Part shown: piece after piece, positions 56,349 to 64,000 of the stretch | How positions within the stretch are numbered: position 1 is the stretch's first letter | How the letters are laid out: each line of letters opens with the position of its first letter | Origin: Streptococcus mitis | Lineage (GTDB): Bacteria > Bacillota > Bacilli > Lactobacillales > Streptococcaceae | Assembly: GCF_000722695.1 (NCBI RefSeq) | Contig: NZ_JPFU01000005.1 | Location: 5,563 to 69,562, forward strand | DNA: 64,000 nucleotides | Direction: 5' to 3' | Notes under the pieces: generated by a model | Told to the model about the DNA's origin: nothing | The model's input: only the letters and a program-made list of their open reading frames with translations | Databases searched by the model: none | Position numbers and translations under genes: made by a program

Positions 56349-56417
56349 CTTGCTCAAATTTTAGACGAGGCGAGCAAGCGACATAATTCAAAGTATAGAA
56401 ATTTTTTCTATGCTTTG
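56349..56417 (+). repeat. Two hairpins in a non-coding stretch
   Basis: CTTGCTC/GAGCAAG (56349-56355/56372-56378) and CAAAGTATAGAAA/TTTCTATGCTTTG (56389-56401/56405-56417, one wobble). They lie between the 86-aa gene and the 29-bp repeat. They are possible terminators without strong T-runs. The 328-bp stretch 56341-56668 has a frame from 56415 that I do not support as a gene. Confidence 0.5.
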
Positions 56418-56467
56418 ATTATAGCAAAAAATATCTATTCTATCAAATACCTAAAGAAAAACCGAAG

Positions 56468-56496
56468 AGCAGGCAAGCAATTAGAAAAGGTTTTGA
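56468..56496 (+). repeat. 29-bp exact direct repeat, right copy
   Basis: Identical to 52227-52255, about 4.2 kb away in the same orientation, and so a substrate for deletion of the control and toxin region. Confidence 0.9.
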
Positions 56497-56668
56497 AATC
56501 AAGCGCTGACAGGGTGATTCTAAGGCCTTGTTTAGCTGAAATGTGGGTGATTACCCACGAAACATCACTACAAGCGTTCGCCAACTTGGGGCAATCGCTC
56601 AGCGTTTGGAGTGGTAAAATTATCCAGGGTAGTAAACGATCATTAAAAAGCCAACGGAGAAAAAAACA

Positions 56669-56935
56669 ATGACAAAAGAAGAAATGAGAAATATTTTAGA
56701 TGAACTAGATGATTTAACCTTAGAACTTAACACCGTTGAAAATGCCTTAGGGGCTACTTTCCACTTTTTCAGTAAAAACATAAGCACCAAAGAAAAGAAC
56801 ATGCTTTTAACTTTAGAATACGACACACAGGGCGCTATTTTTAATCTTGCTTATGATTGGCTTATTAATACAAAGAAAAATCTAAATAATGCTATTAAAA
56901 TGTACAAAAGAGAATTGGAGGAAAAACATGAATGA
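56669..56935 (+). CDS. Small helical protein, satellite operon
   Basis: An 88-residue charged helical protein (MTKEEMRNILDELDDLTLEL). It overlaps the next gene by 8 bp. No recognised domain. Confidence 0.6.
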   Translation: MTKEEMRNILDELDDLTLELNTVENALGATFHFFSKNISTKEKNMLLTLEYDTQGAIFNLAYDWLINTKKNLNNAIKMYKRELEEKHE

Positions 56936-57374
56936 TTATTTTAAAGAATTTGAAAAAGAATTAGGCAGCGTAGAGGAGAAGTTAGATATTTTGTCGGAGT
57001 GGCATTTATCAAAGAAACACCACGGAGCAACAGAGATAGCCGAAGATTGTCGAACTACAATCAGTCAGCTATGGATTCAGTTTTATAAACTATCAGAAAC
57101 CTATAAACAACAGGAAGCGGAACATGAAACATTTTTAGATGCAAACATCAGCAACTTACTAGGCGAGTTGAAAAAACATGATGAATTTTTAGCAACTAAT
57201 TCCATCAATTTAGGGAAAGAACGCCCACACTGGTTATTATTTAACTATTTGAATAAAGCTGTTAGAAGTTTCACAGATCCGAATAAACTAGCAACAGATA
57301 ACACTGGTAATATTTGGGATTATCTACGTAGCCTAATTATCAAGGATTTGAAAGAAAGAGGGTTATTAAAATGA
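56928..57374 (+). CDS. Helical protein of unknown function, satellite operon
   Basis: A 148-residue helical, charged protein (MNDYFKEFEKELGSVEEKLD). The ATG at 56928 lies inside the end of the previous gene with GGAGG upstream. Its stop overlaps the next small gene. I do not recognise the family. Confidence 0.62.
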   Translation: MNDYFKEFEKELGSVEEKLDILSEWHLSKKHHGATEIAEDCRTTISQLWIQFYKLSETYKQQEAEHETFLDANISNLLGELKKHDEFLATNSINLGKERPHWLLFNYLNKAVRSFTDPNKLATDNTGNIWDYLRSLIIKDLKERGLLK

Positions 57375-57523
57375 ATGAGTTAGATATAAGCAACACACAG
57401 GCGCTTATCTTCGTGATGGTATTGATTGGCTTGCTGCTTTATCTAAACCATCGAGACCGCGAAAAAGCGCCCAACTGGAGCGAGAAAACAGGAAACTGGG
57501 AGAAAGACCTAGTGAGAGTTTAA
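57371..57523 (+). CDS. Single-span small membrane protein
   Basis: A 50-residue protein with one hydrophobic segment (LIFVMVLIGLLLYLN) and a charged tail (HRDREKAPNWSEKTGN). It starts within the previous stop (ATGA). Its length and coupling support a real gene. Confidence 0.58.
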   Translation: MNELDISNTQALIFVMVLIGLLLYLNHRDREKAPNWSEKTGNWEKDLVRV

Positions 57524-57581
57524 GCCCTGACTATGGGCGATATATCCAGCTTGCAGGTGTTAATAAACAAGGAGATATCAA

Positions 57582-57839
57582 ATGACTTATAGAGTACATT
57601 TATATACTAAAGAGAAATTAGATGAGCGAGGCTTAACAATAGAGGCCTTTATAGTTAAGCGTATAGAGAACATAGAAAATCTATCAGCAATTTTCGGAGT
57701 ATTAGATAATCAACTTTCGGATACAAACTTAAGACATAAAGTTTGTAAAACTATTGAGATGATTTTAAATGATCAGGAAGATATGTTATTTAGGGCATTA
57801 AGTGACCAAATAACCTTCCGAACCCATAAACCAGCCTAG
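57582..57839 (+). CDS. Small protein of unknown function, satellite operon
   Basis: An 85-residue protein (MTYRVHLYTKEKLDERGLTI, IEMILNDQEDMLFRAL). AAGGAG is upstream. No family recognised. Confidence 0.6.
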   Translation: MTYRVHLYTKEKLDERGLTIEAFIVKRIENIENLSAIFGVLDNQLSDTNLRHKVCKTIEMILNDQEDMLFRALSDQITFRTHKPA

Positions 57840-57885
57840 GAAATGAGGAATAGAATGAATTTAACACTGAAAGGGGTGGAAGGAT

Positions 57886-58167
57886 ATGTTTAGTTTGAGT
57901 AAAGAAAGCGAACACGATTTAACCAATAGAATAAGCACAGTAGTAGAAAACTATCTAGCAGTCCGAGAAAGACCTAAACCACGACTAACTGGTTTAATAT
58001 CAGCACAAGAAGCTATGGACGAGTTAGATATAAAATACAAAACCTTGCAAAAGTGGGAAGGTGCAGGACTAAGACGCTACCAACCACCACTAGAAGATAC
58101 TAGAAAAGTCTATTACAAAGTTACGGATATTTTGAAGTTCCTGGGGGTAGATGATGGCAAAAACTAA
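57886..58167 (+). CDS. Excisionase/MerR-like HTH protein
   Basis: A 93-residue protein with a C-terminal helix-turn-helix (LISAQEAMDELDIKYKTLQK, YYKVTDILKFLG) of the type used by excisionases or phage regulators. It overlaps the replication gene by 17 bp. The position before replication genes fits a control role. Confidence 0.68.
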   Translation: MFSLSKESEHDLTNRISTVVENYLAVRERPKPRLTGLISAQEAMDELDIKYKTLQKWEGAGLRRYQPPLEDTRKVYYKVTDILKFLGVDDGKN

Positions 58168-59038
58168 AGTATATTTTTGGTTGAAAATTGATAAGAAATT
58201 TTTTGACAATCTCTTTATTAAGCGACTCAAAAGTATGCCTGGCGGTTATACCATGACAGTAATCTATATACGCATGATGTTAGAAAGTCTTGAAAGTGAT
58301 TGTATTCTGTATTACGAGGGATATTTTGAAACATTAAAAGAAGAACTAGCCTTGAAATTAGATGTTTCAGAAGATGATATATCTATGACTATAGCTTATT
58401 TTACGCAATGTGGCCTGATTCAGATTGATGAAGATAAGAATGCCGAGTTAACCCAAGCAAAAGCTTTAGTACAACAAGAAACAAACCATGCTGCATATAT
58501 GAGAAGTTACCGCAAAGAGCAACAAGAGAAAGAAAAAAATCTTACAATGTTATCTAATAATTTTACAACGTTATCTACATGTAAGACAGAGATAGAGATA
58601 GATAAAGAGTTAGAGCAAGATTTAAAGTTAGATATAAATAAAGAATATATAGCCGAGGAAACCTCGCCTAATGAGCAAAGCTCATCTTTCATTTTTCCTA
58701 GTTGGCTTGAAGAAATGGCTATAAAAGATTTAGAGAAAACAAAACATAAAGAACTTTGGATTCCTGTTGTTTATTTGAATCAAGTAGCTAACAAGAGATA
58801 TAAATTTGTCGATAAGACAAAAAGGCTTTTACTAGCACGATTCAAAGAAGGCTATACACTTGAAGATTTTAAACAGGTGATAGATATTAAAACGGCAGAA
58901 TGGAAGGATAGTCCTGAATTTTCTAAATATCTGAGACCTGAAACACTTTTCGGATCTAAGTTTGATGGTTATTTGAATCAAAAGCCTAAAAACATAAAAG
59001 GGAAGTCAGAAGATAACTTCCCAGATCTACCATTTTAG
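58154..59038 (+). CDS. Phage replication initiator (replisome organiser)
   Basis: A 294-residue protein. It has an N-terminal replisome-organiser winged helix (about 1-125, YFWLKIDKKFFDNLFIKRL, GYTMTVIYIRMML) and a C-terminal phage conserved domain (about 200-285) ending RPETLFGSKFDGYLNQ. It should bind the element origin and recruit the helicase loader encoded next. ATG 58151 and 58154 are both possible. Confidence 0.85.
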   Translation: MAKTKVYFWLKIDKKFFDNLFIKRLKSMPGGYTMTVIYIRMMLESLESDCILYYEGYFETLKEELALKLDVSEDDISMTIAYFTQCGLIQIDEDKNAELTQAKALVQQETNHAAYMRSYRKEQQEKEKNLTMLSNNFTTLSTCKTEIEIDKELEQDLKLDINKEYIAEETSPNEQSSSFIFPSWLEEMAIKDLEKTKHKELWIPVVYLNQVANKRYKFVDKTKRLLLARFKEGYTLEDFKQVIDIKTAEWKDSPEFSKYLRPETLFGSKFDGYLNQKPKNIKGKSEDNFPDLPF

Positions 59039-59049
59039 GAGTTGCAAAG

Positions 59050-59895
59050 ATGAAGGAACAATTTAAAGAATTTAATAACAGAAAAATATCAGATAAAGTT
59101 TGTGATATTCATCAGGTAAATTACTGGGAAATTTCTATATCTGTAGTAGGGAGTTCAGAAAGAAAAATACAACCATTTTGCCCGGAGTGTGTGAAGGGGG
59201 ATATTAAACAAAAAGAGAAAGATCTATTACAGCGGTTTGATGATAGACAAACGTATTTTAAAACTTATGATGTATTAATGCGTGATAGTACAATTCCTAA
59301 AGAGTTAAAGGGAGCGACATTTGATAATTTCTTTGTTAAGACTACAGAGGAAGGTCAGATGTTAGAGTTTGTAAAGGGGCAAGCCCAGAAATACCTTGCA
59401 GGTATGACGGGAAATACTTTAATCAGCGGTAGCACAGGAATAGGAAAAAGTCATTTATCGCTTGCCCTGGCCAAAGAAATCAATGAGAGTTTCAGAGAGA
59501 AGAACGATCCTAAGAGTGTCTTATTTGTCAGCTTAACCGAGATTATCAAGCAGATAAAAGAAGGTTGGGCTTATGGAAGAAATGCCAACTTAACAGAATA
59601 TGAGGCGGTTAAAAAGCTTGTTGATGTTGATTTCCTAATCATCGATGACCTGGGCGCAAAAAATGGGACAGTAACACCTAAGAGCGATTGGGAACAGGAT
59701 TTCTTGTTTGATATTATCAACAATCGAGAAACTACGATTTTCAACACGAACCTAGATAGTAGTGAACTACGGACGGTGTACAATGCTAGAAATTCAAGTA
59801 GAATTTTGAAAGGTTTAGAAGGGAACACTTTTAAGGCTTTCACAATCAAAGATAAGCGATACACGATTAACACAGTGAGAGGAGAGAAAGGTTAA
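59050..59895 (+). CDS. DnaC-like helicase loader ATPase
   Basis: A 281-residue protein. A metal-binding-like N-terminus (VCDIHQVNYWE, PFCPEC) is followed by AAA+ Walker A SGSTGIGKSHLSLAL and Walker B FLIIDDLGAKNG. It matches DnaC/IstB-type loaders. Together with the upstream initiator it forms an autonomous replication module. Confidence 0.9.
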   Translation: MKEQFKEFNNRKISDKVCDIHQVNYWEISISVVGSSERKIQPFCPECVKGDIKQKEKDLLQRFDDRQTYFKTYDVLMRDSTIPKELKGATFDNFFVKTTEEGQMLEFVKGQAQKYLAGMTGNTLISGSTGIGKSHLSLALAKEINESFREKNDPKSVLFVSLTEIIKQIKEGWAYGRNANLTEYEAVKKLVDVDFLIIDDLGAKNGTVTPKSDWEQDFLFDIINNRETTIFNTNLDSSELRTVYNARNSSRILKGLEGNTFKAFTIKDKRYTINTVRGEKG

Positions 59896-59900
59896 TAGAT

Positions 59901-60056
59901 ATGGATGAAATGAAATTTTCAACAGAAAAAGGCTTTATTGTCTACGAAAAATGTGGTATAATAGAGATAGAAAAAGTTCCAAGATTTGGAGAGATAACTT
60001 TAGTCTACTCAGATGGGAAATTTACTCATCTAGTCAAAAAAGAAACTAAAAAATAA
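59901..60056 (+). CDS. XtrA-like small phage protein
   Basis: A 51-residue protein (MDEMKFSTEKGFIVYEKC, IIEIEKVPRFGEITL). It resembles XtrA-like proteins of Firmicute phages, found between replication and late genes. It ends just before a strong terminator. Confidence 0.6.
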   Translation: MDEMKFSTEKGFIVYEKCGIIEIEKVPRFGEITLVYSDGKFTHLVKKETKK

Positions 60057-60075
60057 GTCTATTGAGAACAACTCA

Positions 60076-60119
60076 GGGGCATACCGTAAGCATATAATGC
60101 TAGTGGTATGTCCCTTTTT
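60076..60119 (+). terminator. Terminator between early and late satellite genes
   Basis: GGGGCATACC/GGTATGTCCC stem with an inner AGCAT/ATGCT hairpin and a TTTTT run. Confidence 0.85.
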
Positions 60120-60145
60120 GCTTGAGAAGAAAGGAGGTGAAGAAG

Positions 60146-60340
60146 ATGACGGTAGATACTTCATTAGGGTATGTGGTAGCTAGTAAGTTTTCTATTGATC
60201 CAGAAAAAAGACAGAAAATATTTTCAAAATGTAAAAATGAAGATAGCAGTTTAGAAAGTGGGAACCATGAAATACTAGAGAAATATGCTAACGAAAACAC
60301 AAAATCAACAGTTAGAAAAAATGATTTTAAAAGCTCGTAG
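60146..60340 (+). CDS. Small protein before the capsid-like gene
   Basis: A 64-residue protein (MTVDTSLGYVVASKFSIDPE). The ATG at 60146 has AAGGAGGTGA upstream. No domain recognised. Confidence 0.6.
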   Translation: MTVDTSLGYVVASKFSIDPEKRQKIFSKCKNEDSSLESGNHEILEKYANENTKSTVRKNDFKSS

Positions 60341-60413
60341 AGTTCTAAAAGAAAAGCTAAGAGCTAAGAACTTTAGAAAAAATTATAAACAACGAGGAGC
60401 AATAAAGAGATAA
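60285..60413 (+). CDS. Overlapping small basic ORF
   Basis: A 42-residue, strongly basic protein (MLTKTQNQQLEKMILKARRV). It overlaps the 60146-60340 gene in a different frame and ends 11 bp before the capsid-like ATG. The ribosome site is weak. It may be a real overlapping gene or chance. Confidence 0.35.
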   Translation: MLTKTQNQQLEKMILKARRVLKEKLRAKNFRKNYKQRGAIKR

Positions 60414-60424
60414 AGGAGTATAAA

Positions 60425-61276
60425 ATGGCTAAAAACTTTAGTTTGGTAGAAAAGTATGTAAGAAGTAGAGGAATGAGTATTGATGATGAAAAATCAAAAA
60501 CAGGTTTAATATTATCACAAGATATAACAAGTATCTATGACGTTCCTGAAGAAGGAAAAGAATTAGTGGATCTTGTTAATGTGATTGAGCATACGGGTAC
60601 AGGTGGAACATATGAAACTGTAGGTTTTGATGATGAACATCTAGCAGAACTTGAATCAGAAGATTTTAGAGATAGTAAAAGTGTAGAACTTAGAAAAAAA
60701 CAGATTAGAACCAAGTTTGAACACAAGACATTTTCAGGCCGTATTGCCTTGTCGTCTGAACAAGTTGAAGATGGAGAATATAATATATCAGATTTCTTAA
60801 GTAAAAAAATTCCCCGTCTTTGTCGTAAAACTCGTAATATTGAAATCGGAAAAATTCTAAAAGAAGCACCTGAAAAAAATGTTTCTAATTTTGACGAATT
60901 GAAAGATACAATAAACGATTTAAATCCTGAACGTCATAATACTCTTGTATTAAGTCAGTCACTATTTAAGTTTTTAGATAAGGAGAAATCTAGCGATGGA
61001 AATTATATTTTAAAAATTAACAAGAAGGAACGATACTCAGAAAACTTATACGTTGATGATGTTATTGTTGTACCTGATGAAGTGCTAGGAGTAAAAGGCG
61101 ATAAAGTTGCTTTCGTTGGGGATTTGTATAATTTCGCTACTTTATTTGAAAGAAACAAAAATAGCTTACGGTGGGTAAGTGAATCTGTTATTTATGGAAT
61201 GAGTTTAATGCTTTATACTCGTTTCGTTGTAAAGAAAATTGAAACGGATTGCGCTTTCTTTATAAAATGGAATTAG
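60425..61276 (+). CDS. Phage capsid-like protein (HK97 type)
   Basis: A 283-residue protein resembling HK97-fold major capsid proteins: extended N-arm (about 1-60), then VELRKKQIRTKFEHKTFSGR, SEQVEDGEYNISDFL and NTLVLSQSLFKFL. It is shorter than full-length capsid plus delta domain and has no protease or portal neighbours. It may encode a satellite capsid or capsid-size factor. Confidence 0.72.
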   Translation: MAKNFSLVEKYVRSRGMSIDDEKSKTGLILSQDITSIYDVPEEGKELVDLVNVIEHTGTGGTYETVGFDDEHLAELESEDFRDSKSVELRKKQIRTKFEHKTFSGRIALSSEQVEDGEYNISDFLSKKIPRLCRKTRNIEIGKILKEAPEKNVSNFDELKDTINDLNPERHNTLVLSQSLFKFLDKEKSSDGNYILKINKKERYSENLYVDDVIVVPDEVLGVKGDKVAFVGDLYNFATLFERNKNSLRWVSESVIYGMSLMLYTRFVVKKIETDCAFFIKWN

Positions 61277-61286
61277 GAGATAGGGG

Positions 61287-61838
61287 ATGGATATTAGAGA
61301 AGTATTATCAACATTAGAAAATCTTGATGATAAAAAAGATAAGATTGCAAAAGCAAGAACAAAGTTGGAAGAAAAAAGAAAAACAATTACTGGAGAGAAG
61401 AAGGTTTCATTTGATAATATTGATTCTTTTTTTGAGGATAATGCTACTTCCTTAGAACAAGTTACTAACATGAGTGAATCAATCAATCTTTTAGAGAAAG
61501 AGTATGATACTTATTTCTGGGAGGCAAAGGCAGCGATATTTGAATATATCTTTAAAGAGACTAAGCGAAGAGCTGAAGAAAAGAAAATCTATAAACGTTA
61601 CCAGAAGAAACTTAGGATAATTTTAGATGCCTACGATGAAATTCAAGCACTAAAGAAAGATGTAGAAGAAATACATAAAGGCGTAGTTGGAGAAATAACT
61701 CAGGAGCATTCTCTTGCAGTATATCGGACAGAAGTAAATCCAACAAGTATCCTTCCGTTCTTAAATCCTGATGTCAGTGGGCATATGAATTTTTCTAAGG
61801 AATATCGTGAGATTAAAGAGTATTTAGGTAAAGAGTAA
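61287..61838 (+). CDS. Coiled-coil protein downstream of the capsid-like gene
   Basis: A 183-residue, highly charged coiled-coil protein (LENLDDKKDKIAKARTKLEE, KRRAEEKKIYKRYQKKLRII), placed 10 bp after the capsid-like gene. It could be a scaffolding-type partner, but I cannot assign it. Confidence 0.65.
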   Translation: MDIREVLSTLENLDDKKDKIAKARTKLEEKRKTITGEKKVSFDNIDSFFEDNATSLEQVTNMSESINLLEKEYDTYFWEAKAAIFEYIFKETKRRAEEKKIYKRYQKKLRIILDAYDEIQALKKDVEEIHKGVVGEITQEHSLAVYRTEVNPTSILPFLNPDVSGHMNFSKEYREIKEYLGKE

Positions 61839-61846
61839 TTCATTAG

Positions 61847-61909
61847 AAACAAGGCTGGTTTGAATATCAAGAAATTGATAGCTATATCAAAAATGGCCTT
61901 GTTTTTAAT
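61847..61909 (+). terminator. Terminator after the coiled-coil gene
   Basis: AAACAAGGC/GCCTTGTTT stem with a TATCAA/TTGATA inner arm and a T-rich end. The rest of the 362-bp stretch 61839-62200 holds no supported gene. Confidence 0.6.
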
Positions 61910-62200
61910 TTCAGTAAATTAGTTTCACAAAATGAAGAAAGCATAAACTAAAACAGAGTATAGGCTTGGAAGCCATGTATATCAGTAAGTTACAGAATGG
62001 AGTGAGTTTCACAGAATGTAAGATAAGAGAAACTGGGGAATAAATTAGAGGGATACTTCTTTAAATTGTCATATTGAAGAGTTGTCAAACTTAAAACAAT
62101 GATACCTGGTAAGTGGAGTGTTGAAAGGCTTTTAAGCTTTTGTCAGTTTGACAGAACGCAAGATAAGAAAATTTTAAAATTGAAGTGGAGGTACTTGACT

Positions 62201-62611
62201 ATGTATGAACTGAGTAATAGAGACCTGGACGGGATAGATATTGAGTTAGGGCGATATAGAACGATTGCTAATAAAATTTACTTGAGAAGACAAGAGTTGA
62301 TACATAACAAGAAACATGGGAATGAAACGTATATTAGATCTCAGGGTAAGAAAGCTTCAAGTCCTACTGAAGATACTATAATTAGAATTGAAGAAGATTT
62401 AACCTTAAGATATCTGGAAGGTTTTAAATTAATTGTAGATACCTTGATGGAAAATCTGATTGATACTGATCTAGTCATCTTTAAAATGAGATTTTTAGAA
62501 GCTGGTGTGACTTGGGAAGACGTGGCAGAGAAACTAAATAAAACTACTCGTTATATAAATAGTCGAAGAAAAGTAATCGCTAAAAGATTTATAGAACTGA
62601 AAGGATATTGA
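62201..62611 (+). CDS. DUF722/ArpU-like late transcription regulator
   Basis: A 136-residue protein (MYELSNRDLDGIDIELGRYR). The C-terminal HTH reads AGVTWEDVAEKLNKTTRYIN, matching regulators that activate late phage genes. The ATG at 62201 has GGAGG upstream; the longer frame from 62099 is less likely. Confidence 0.72.
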   Translation: MYELSNRDLDGIDIELGRYRTIANKIYLRRQELIHNKKHGNETYIRSQGKKASSPTEDTIIRIEEDLTLRYLEGFKLIVDTLMENLIDTDLVIFKMRFLEAGVTWEDVAEKLNKTTRYINSRRKVIAKRFIELKGY

Positions 62612-62805
62612 CTCCCCCCACGTTGAAAAAAATTTTTTGAATACTTTGGGAACCGGTGAAGGGAACTTTTTCCAAGTCGGAGACCTCCAGACAAAAAGGG
62701 GGTAAAAACTGACCAATTTACCAGAAAAATGATTAGTTTTGAAAAAGGAAGAAATTTAGTAGAAGAAATTAAGCTTTTACCCTTGTAATTTAAAGTAGAA
62801 AGCGG

Positions 62806-63153
62806 ATGACTTACTTTCTGAGATTCCAGAGGATGGCAGGGAGTGAAAACCAAGTTACAATAGATGAAGAGGCTTGGGAACTTGTCCTACCTGATCAGTG
62901 GAATTTGACTAGTAAGCATGAAAAGGCAATCAGAGAGAGTCTAGAAACATTTGTCCATGACATCAATAAGATAGAGAACAAGCGAGCCAGAAAATACTTT
63001 ATTATCCATTATTGTTACATGAGGAAGAAAACAGTAAGTGAATGTTTAGAAATTGCTGGGACAAAATCCACTAATTATCATAGATACAAACAGATAGCCG
63101 TCTTAAACTTTGCTAGAATTCACCAGAACGGAGAACTAGAAGCATATAAGTAG
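62806..63153 (+). CDS. ArpU/DUF1492-type regulator
   Basis: A 115-residue protein with a C-terminal HTH-like region (KTVSECLEIAGTKSTNYHRY) typical of late operon regulators. The start may be ATG 62806 or 62833; neither has a strong ribosome site. It is the last satellite gene before the right boundary. Confidence 0.65.
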   Translation: MTYFLRFQRMAGSENQVTIDEEAWELVLPDQWNLTSKHEKAIRESLETFVHDINKIENKRARKYFIIHYCYMRKKTVSECLEIAGTKSTNYHRYKQIAVLNFARIHQNGELEAYK

Positions 63154-63513
63154 CCATCAGCTGAATAACTGGAGTCTAGGACGCCTCGTTTTAGGGCTTC
63201 ATCATATAGAACTCCATGAATCAACTAGAAACCCTTAGAAACGAATCTGGGGACTTTTGTGAGAATTGTTTTTTCAAGTGGTATTTGATAAAATAGTGGT
63301 GTGAGGCGCTTGCGCTCCAACCTCTTAGCGTTTACCTCTTCTTTTGCGGGGGTCGGGTTTACGATTTTTTTAATATTTATGTTTTATTCTTTTACGAATA
63401 ATACAGTAGGAGGAAGAAATATGATAAGAGAGTGGAAAAAGAAGGATATCATCCATCATTCTAATTTTGATTTATGAACATGAAAATAATGTGTGAAATA
63501 CTTGTGTTGAGTA
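63154..63513 (+). other. Right boundary region with com-box and stub ORF
   Basis: It contains a hairpin-rich GGCGCTTGCGC segment near 63303, a combox (63393-63400) and a short frame from 63421 (MIREWKKKDIIHHSNFDL) that stops after 18 codons. The downstream IS may have truncated a longer competence gene. No full gene is seen. Confidence 0.6.
63393..63400 (+). promoter_or_regulatory. Orphan com-box (SigX) promoter
   Basis: TACGAATA, the canonical combox, is preceded by a T-rich tract. It is followed by AGTAGGAGGAAGAAATATG, nearly the same ribosome-site block as ssbB. Confidence 0.8.
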
Positions 63514-64000
63514 TTATAATGTTGTATAATCCCATCTTTGACAGTTTTTTGAAAACAAAGAGCCCCTAAATGCTGCTATAACAGCTTTTCGGAGCTCTTT
63601 TTCTCTTTTAAAAAAATGCGTACTTTTTATCGAGATTTGGTTTTTTAAAAATTTTTTCATATTTTTTTCGCTTATAATCTCAAAATCAGTTTGGAAGCCA
63701 AATGCTTGGTGGAGTTGATCCGTGATAGTTGTTCTGGTGTAAGTTGGAAGATATCCTACTCCATAAAGATGTTTGAACTTATAATTGCGTAAGGTTTGGA
63801 TGAGTTCTGAACAGGTGACTGTTTCTCCTATTTGTTTTTCCAAGAGACGATAAATCATTAGTGCTAGGAAACAAATAGTGAAATGTGCTTGAATCCTATC
63901 TGAACGGCTGAGATAAACTGGTCTGGCTCGTAGTTCCTGCTTCATGATACGAAAACTCTCTTCAATTTCCCACCGCCTTTGATTGATGGCTACAATTGTC
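63500..64000 (-). mobile_element. Insertion sequence, partial
   Basis: The transposase end and its A/T-rich flank lie directly after the orphan combox stub. The left inverted repeat of the element could not be fixed; the right end is outside the window. Confidence 0.65.
63514..64000 (-). CDS. DDE transposase, C-terminal part (IS1634-like), partial at the window edge
   Basis: The frame is open to the right edge (TIVAINQRRWEIEESFRIMK) and continues with QELRARPVYLSRSDRIQAHF to the stop at 63514. The Glu of EIEESFR is the expected third catalytic residue of the DDE triad. It is the 3' end of an IS transposase; the N-terminus is outside the window. Confidence 0.88.
   Translation of the reverse strand, partial: TIVAINQRRWEIEESFRIMKQELRARPVYLSRSDRIQAHFTICFLALMIYRLLEKQIGETVTCSELIQTLRNYKFKHLYGVGYLPTYTRTTITDQLHQAFGFQTDFEIISEKNMKKFLKNQISIKSTHFFKREKELRKAVIAAFRGSLFSKNCQRWDYTTL

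Larger units (their letters stand above)
51000..63250. mobile_element. Satellite prophage (PICI-like) next to recX
   Basis: The gene order is an outward-facing integrase, a leftward toxin/lipoprotein/repressor block, then rightward Cro-like, Rha-like, small genes, replication initiator and DnaC-like loader, capsid-like protein and ArpU/DUF1492 regulators. No terminase, portal, tail, holin or lysin is present. The length of about 12 kb and the divergent control region fit satellite prophages of streptococci. The attachment sites could not be defined; an AAACCC-TT fragment near 50984 and 63231 is too short to claim. Confidence 0.8.

Noticed and set aside
56415-56672. An 85-codon frame in the satellite early region
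   Set aside because: It starts in a hairpin, runs over the 29-bp repeat, lacks a ribosome site, and its composition is unlike its neighbours.
50980-63260. Attachment-site core as an AAACCC-TT match at both ends of the satellite
   Set aside because: Only about nine bases match with a mismatch, which is expected by chance; no longer core was found by eye.

Overview
The window is low-GC Firmicute DNA from the mitis group of Streptococcus (S. mitis, S. pneumoniae or S. pseudopneumoniae type). The evidence is a blp bacteriocin locus, two clear BOX repeats, a choline-binding surface protein, com-box promoters in front of ssbB and one orphan site, a CIRCE operator at groES, and proteins that read as close homologues of pneumococcal ones. 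From memory of pneumococcal gene order, three blocks that lie apart there are joined here (grpE to valS, rpoE-pyrG, and ssbB-groES-groEL-recX). This favours S. mitis or a rearranged relative.

Layout. 1-4692: chaperones grpE (partial), dnaK, a DJ-1-like gene and dnaJ, with hairpin-rich gaps. 4717-7269: HIT protein and the ecsAB ABC transporter. 7331-13314: a reduced blp locus. It has blpT, blpR and blpH, then a BlpR-box operon with a double-glycine peptide, an orphan 106-aa protein, two near-identical immunity-type proteins, a BlpZ-like protein and a CPBP protease. No blpC pheromone gene or blpAB exporter is visible. 13476-20629: ccrZ-trmB, then rimP-nusA-ylxR-ylxQ-infB-rbfA. 20832-22663: DUF1858, DUF438/hemerythrin and DUF1912 genes.

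23165-32312 starts with a T-box leader and ends with valS. Between them lie a flavin reductase-like gene, a GNAT acetyltransferase, a small P-loop kinase and an accessory insertion. The insertion contains two decayed chimeric copies of the valS 5' end fused to the GNAT 3' end, a truncated and a full copy of a TPR/helix-hairpin-helix gene, an orphan membrane protein and a RhuM-type gene. 32365-37568 is a second accessory patch: an orphan membrane protein, a decayed cytosine-5 DNA methyltransferase, a Fic protein and a primase-helicase fusion of the TOTE type.

37770-50950 is mostly core: rpoE, pyrG, a choline-binding protein, a thioredoxin-like protein, ytpR, an SDR enzyme, ssbB, groES-groEL, queH, DUF402 and recX. 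It is interrupted by a 2-kb methyltransferase plus Rgg-type regulator module flanked by imperfect direct repeats. About 51000-63250 is a satellite prophage (PICI-like). It has an outward-facing integrase, a MazF/PemK-type toxin, a lipoprotein, a repressor with repeated operators, a Cro-like and a Rha-like gene, a replication initiator and a DnaC-like loader, then a capsid-like protein and two ArpU/DUF1492-type late regulators. No terminase, portal, tail or lysis gene is visible, so it would need a helper phage to move. At the right edge, an orphan com-box promoter runs into a stub ORF and the 3' end of an IS transposase that leaves the window.
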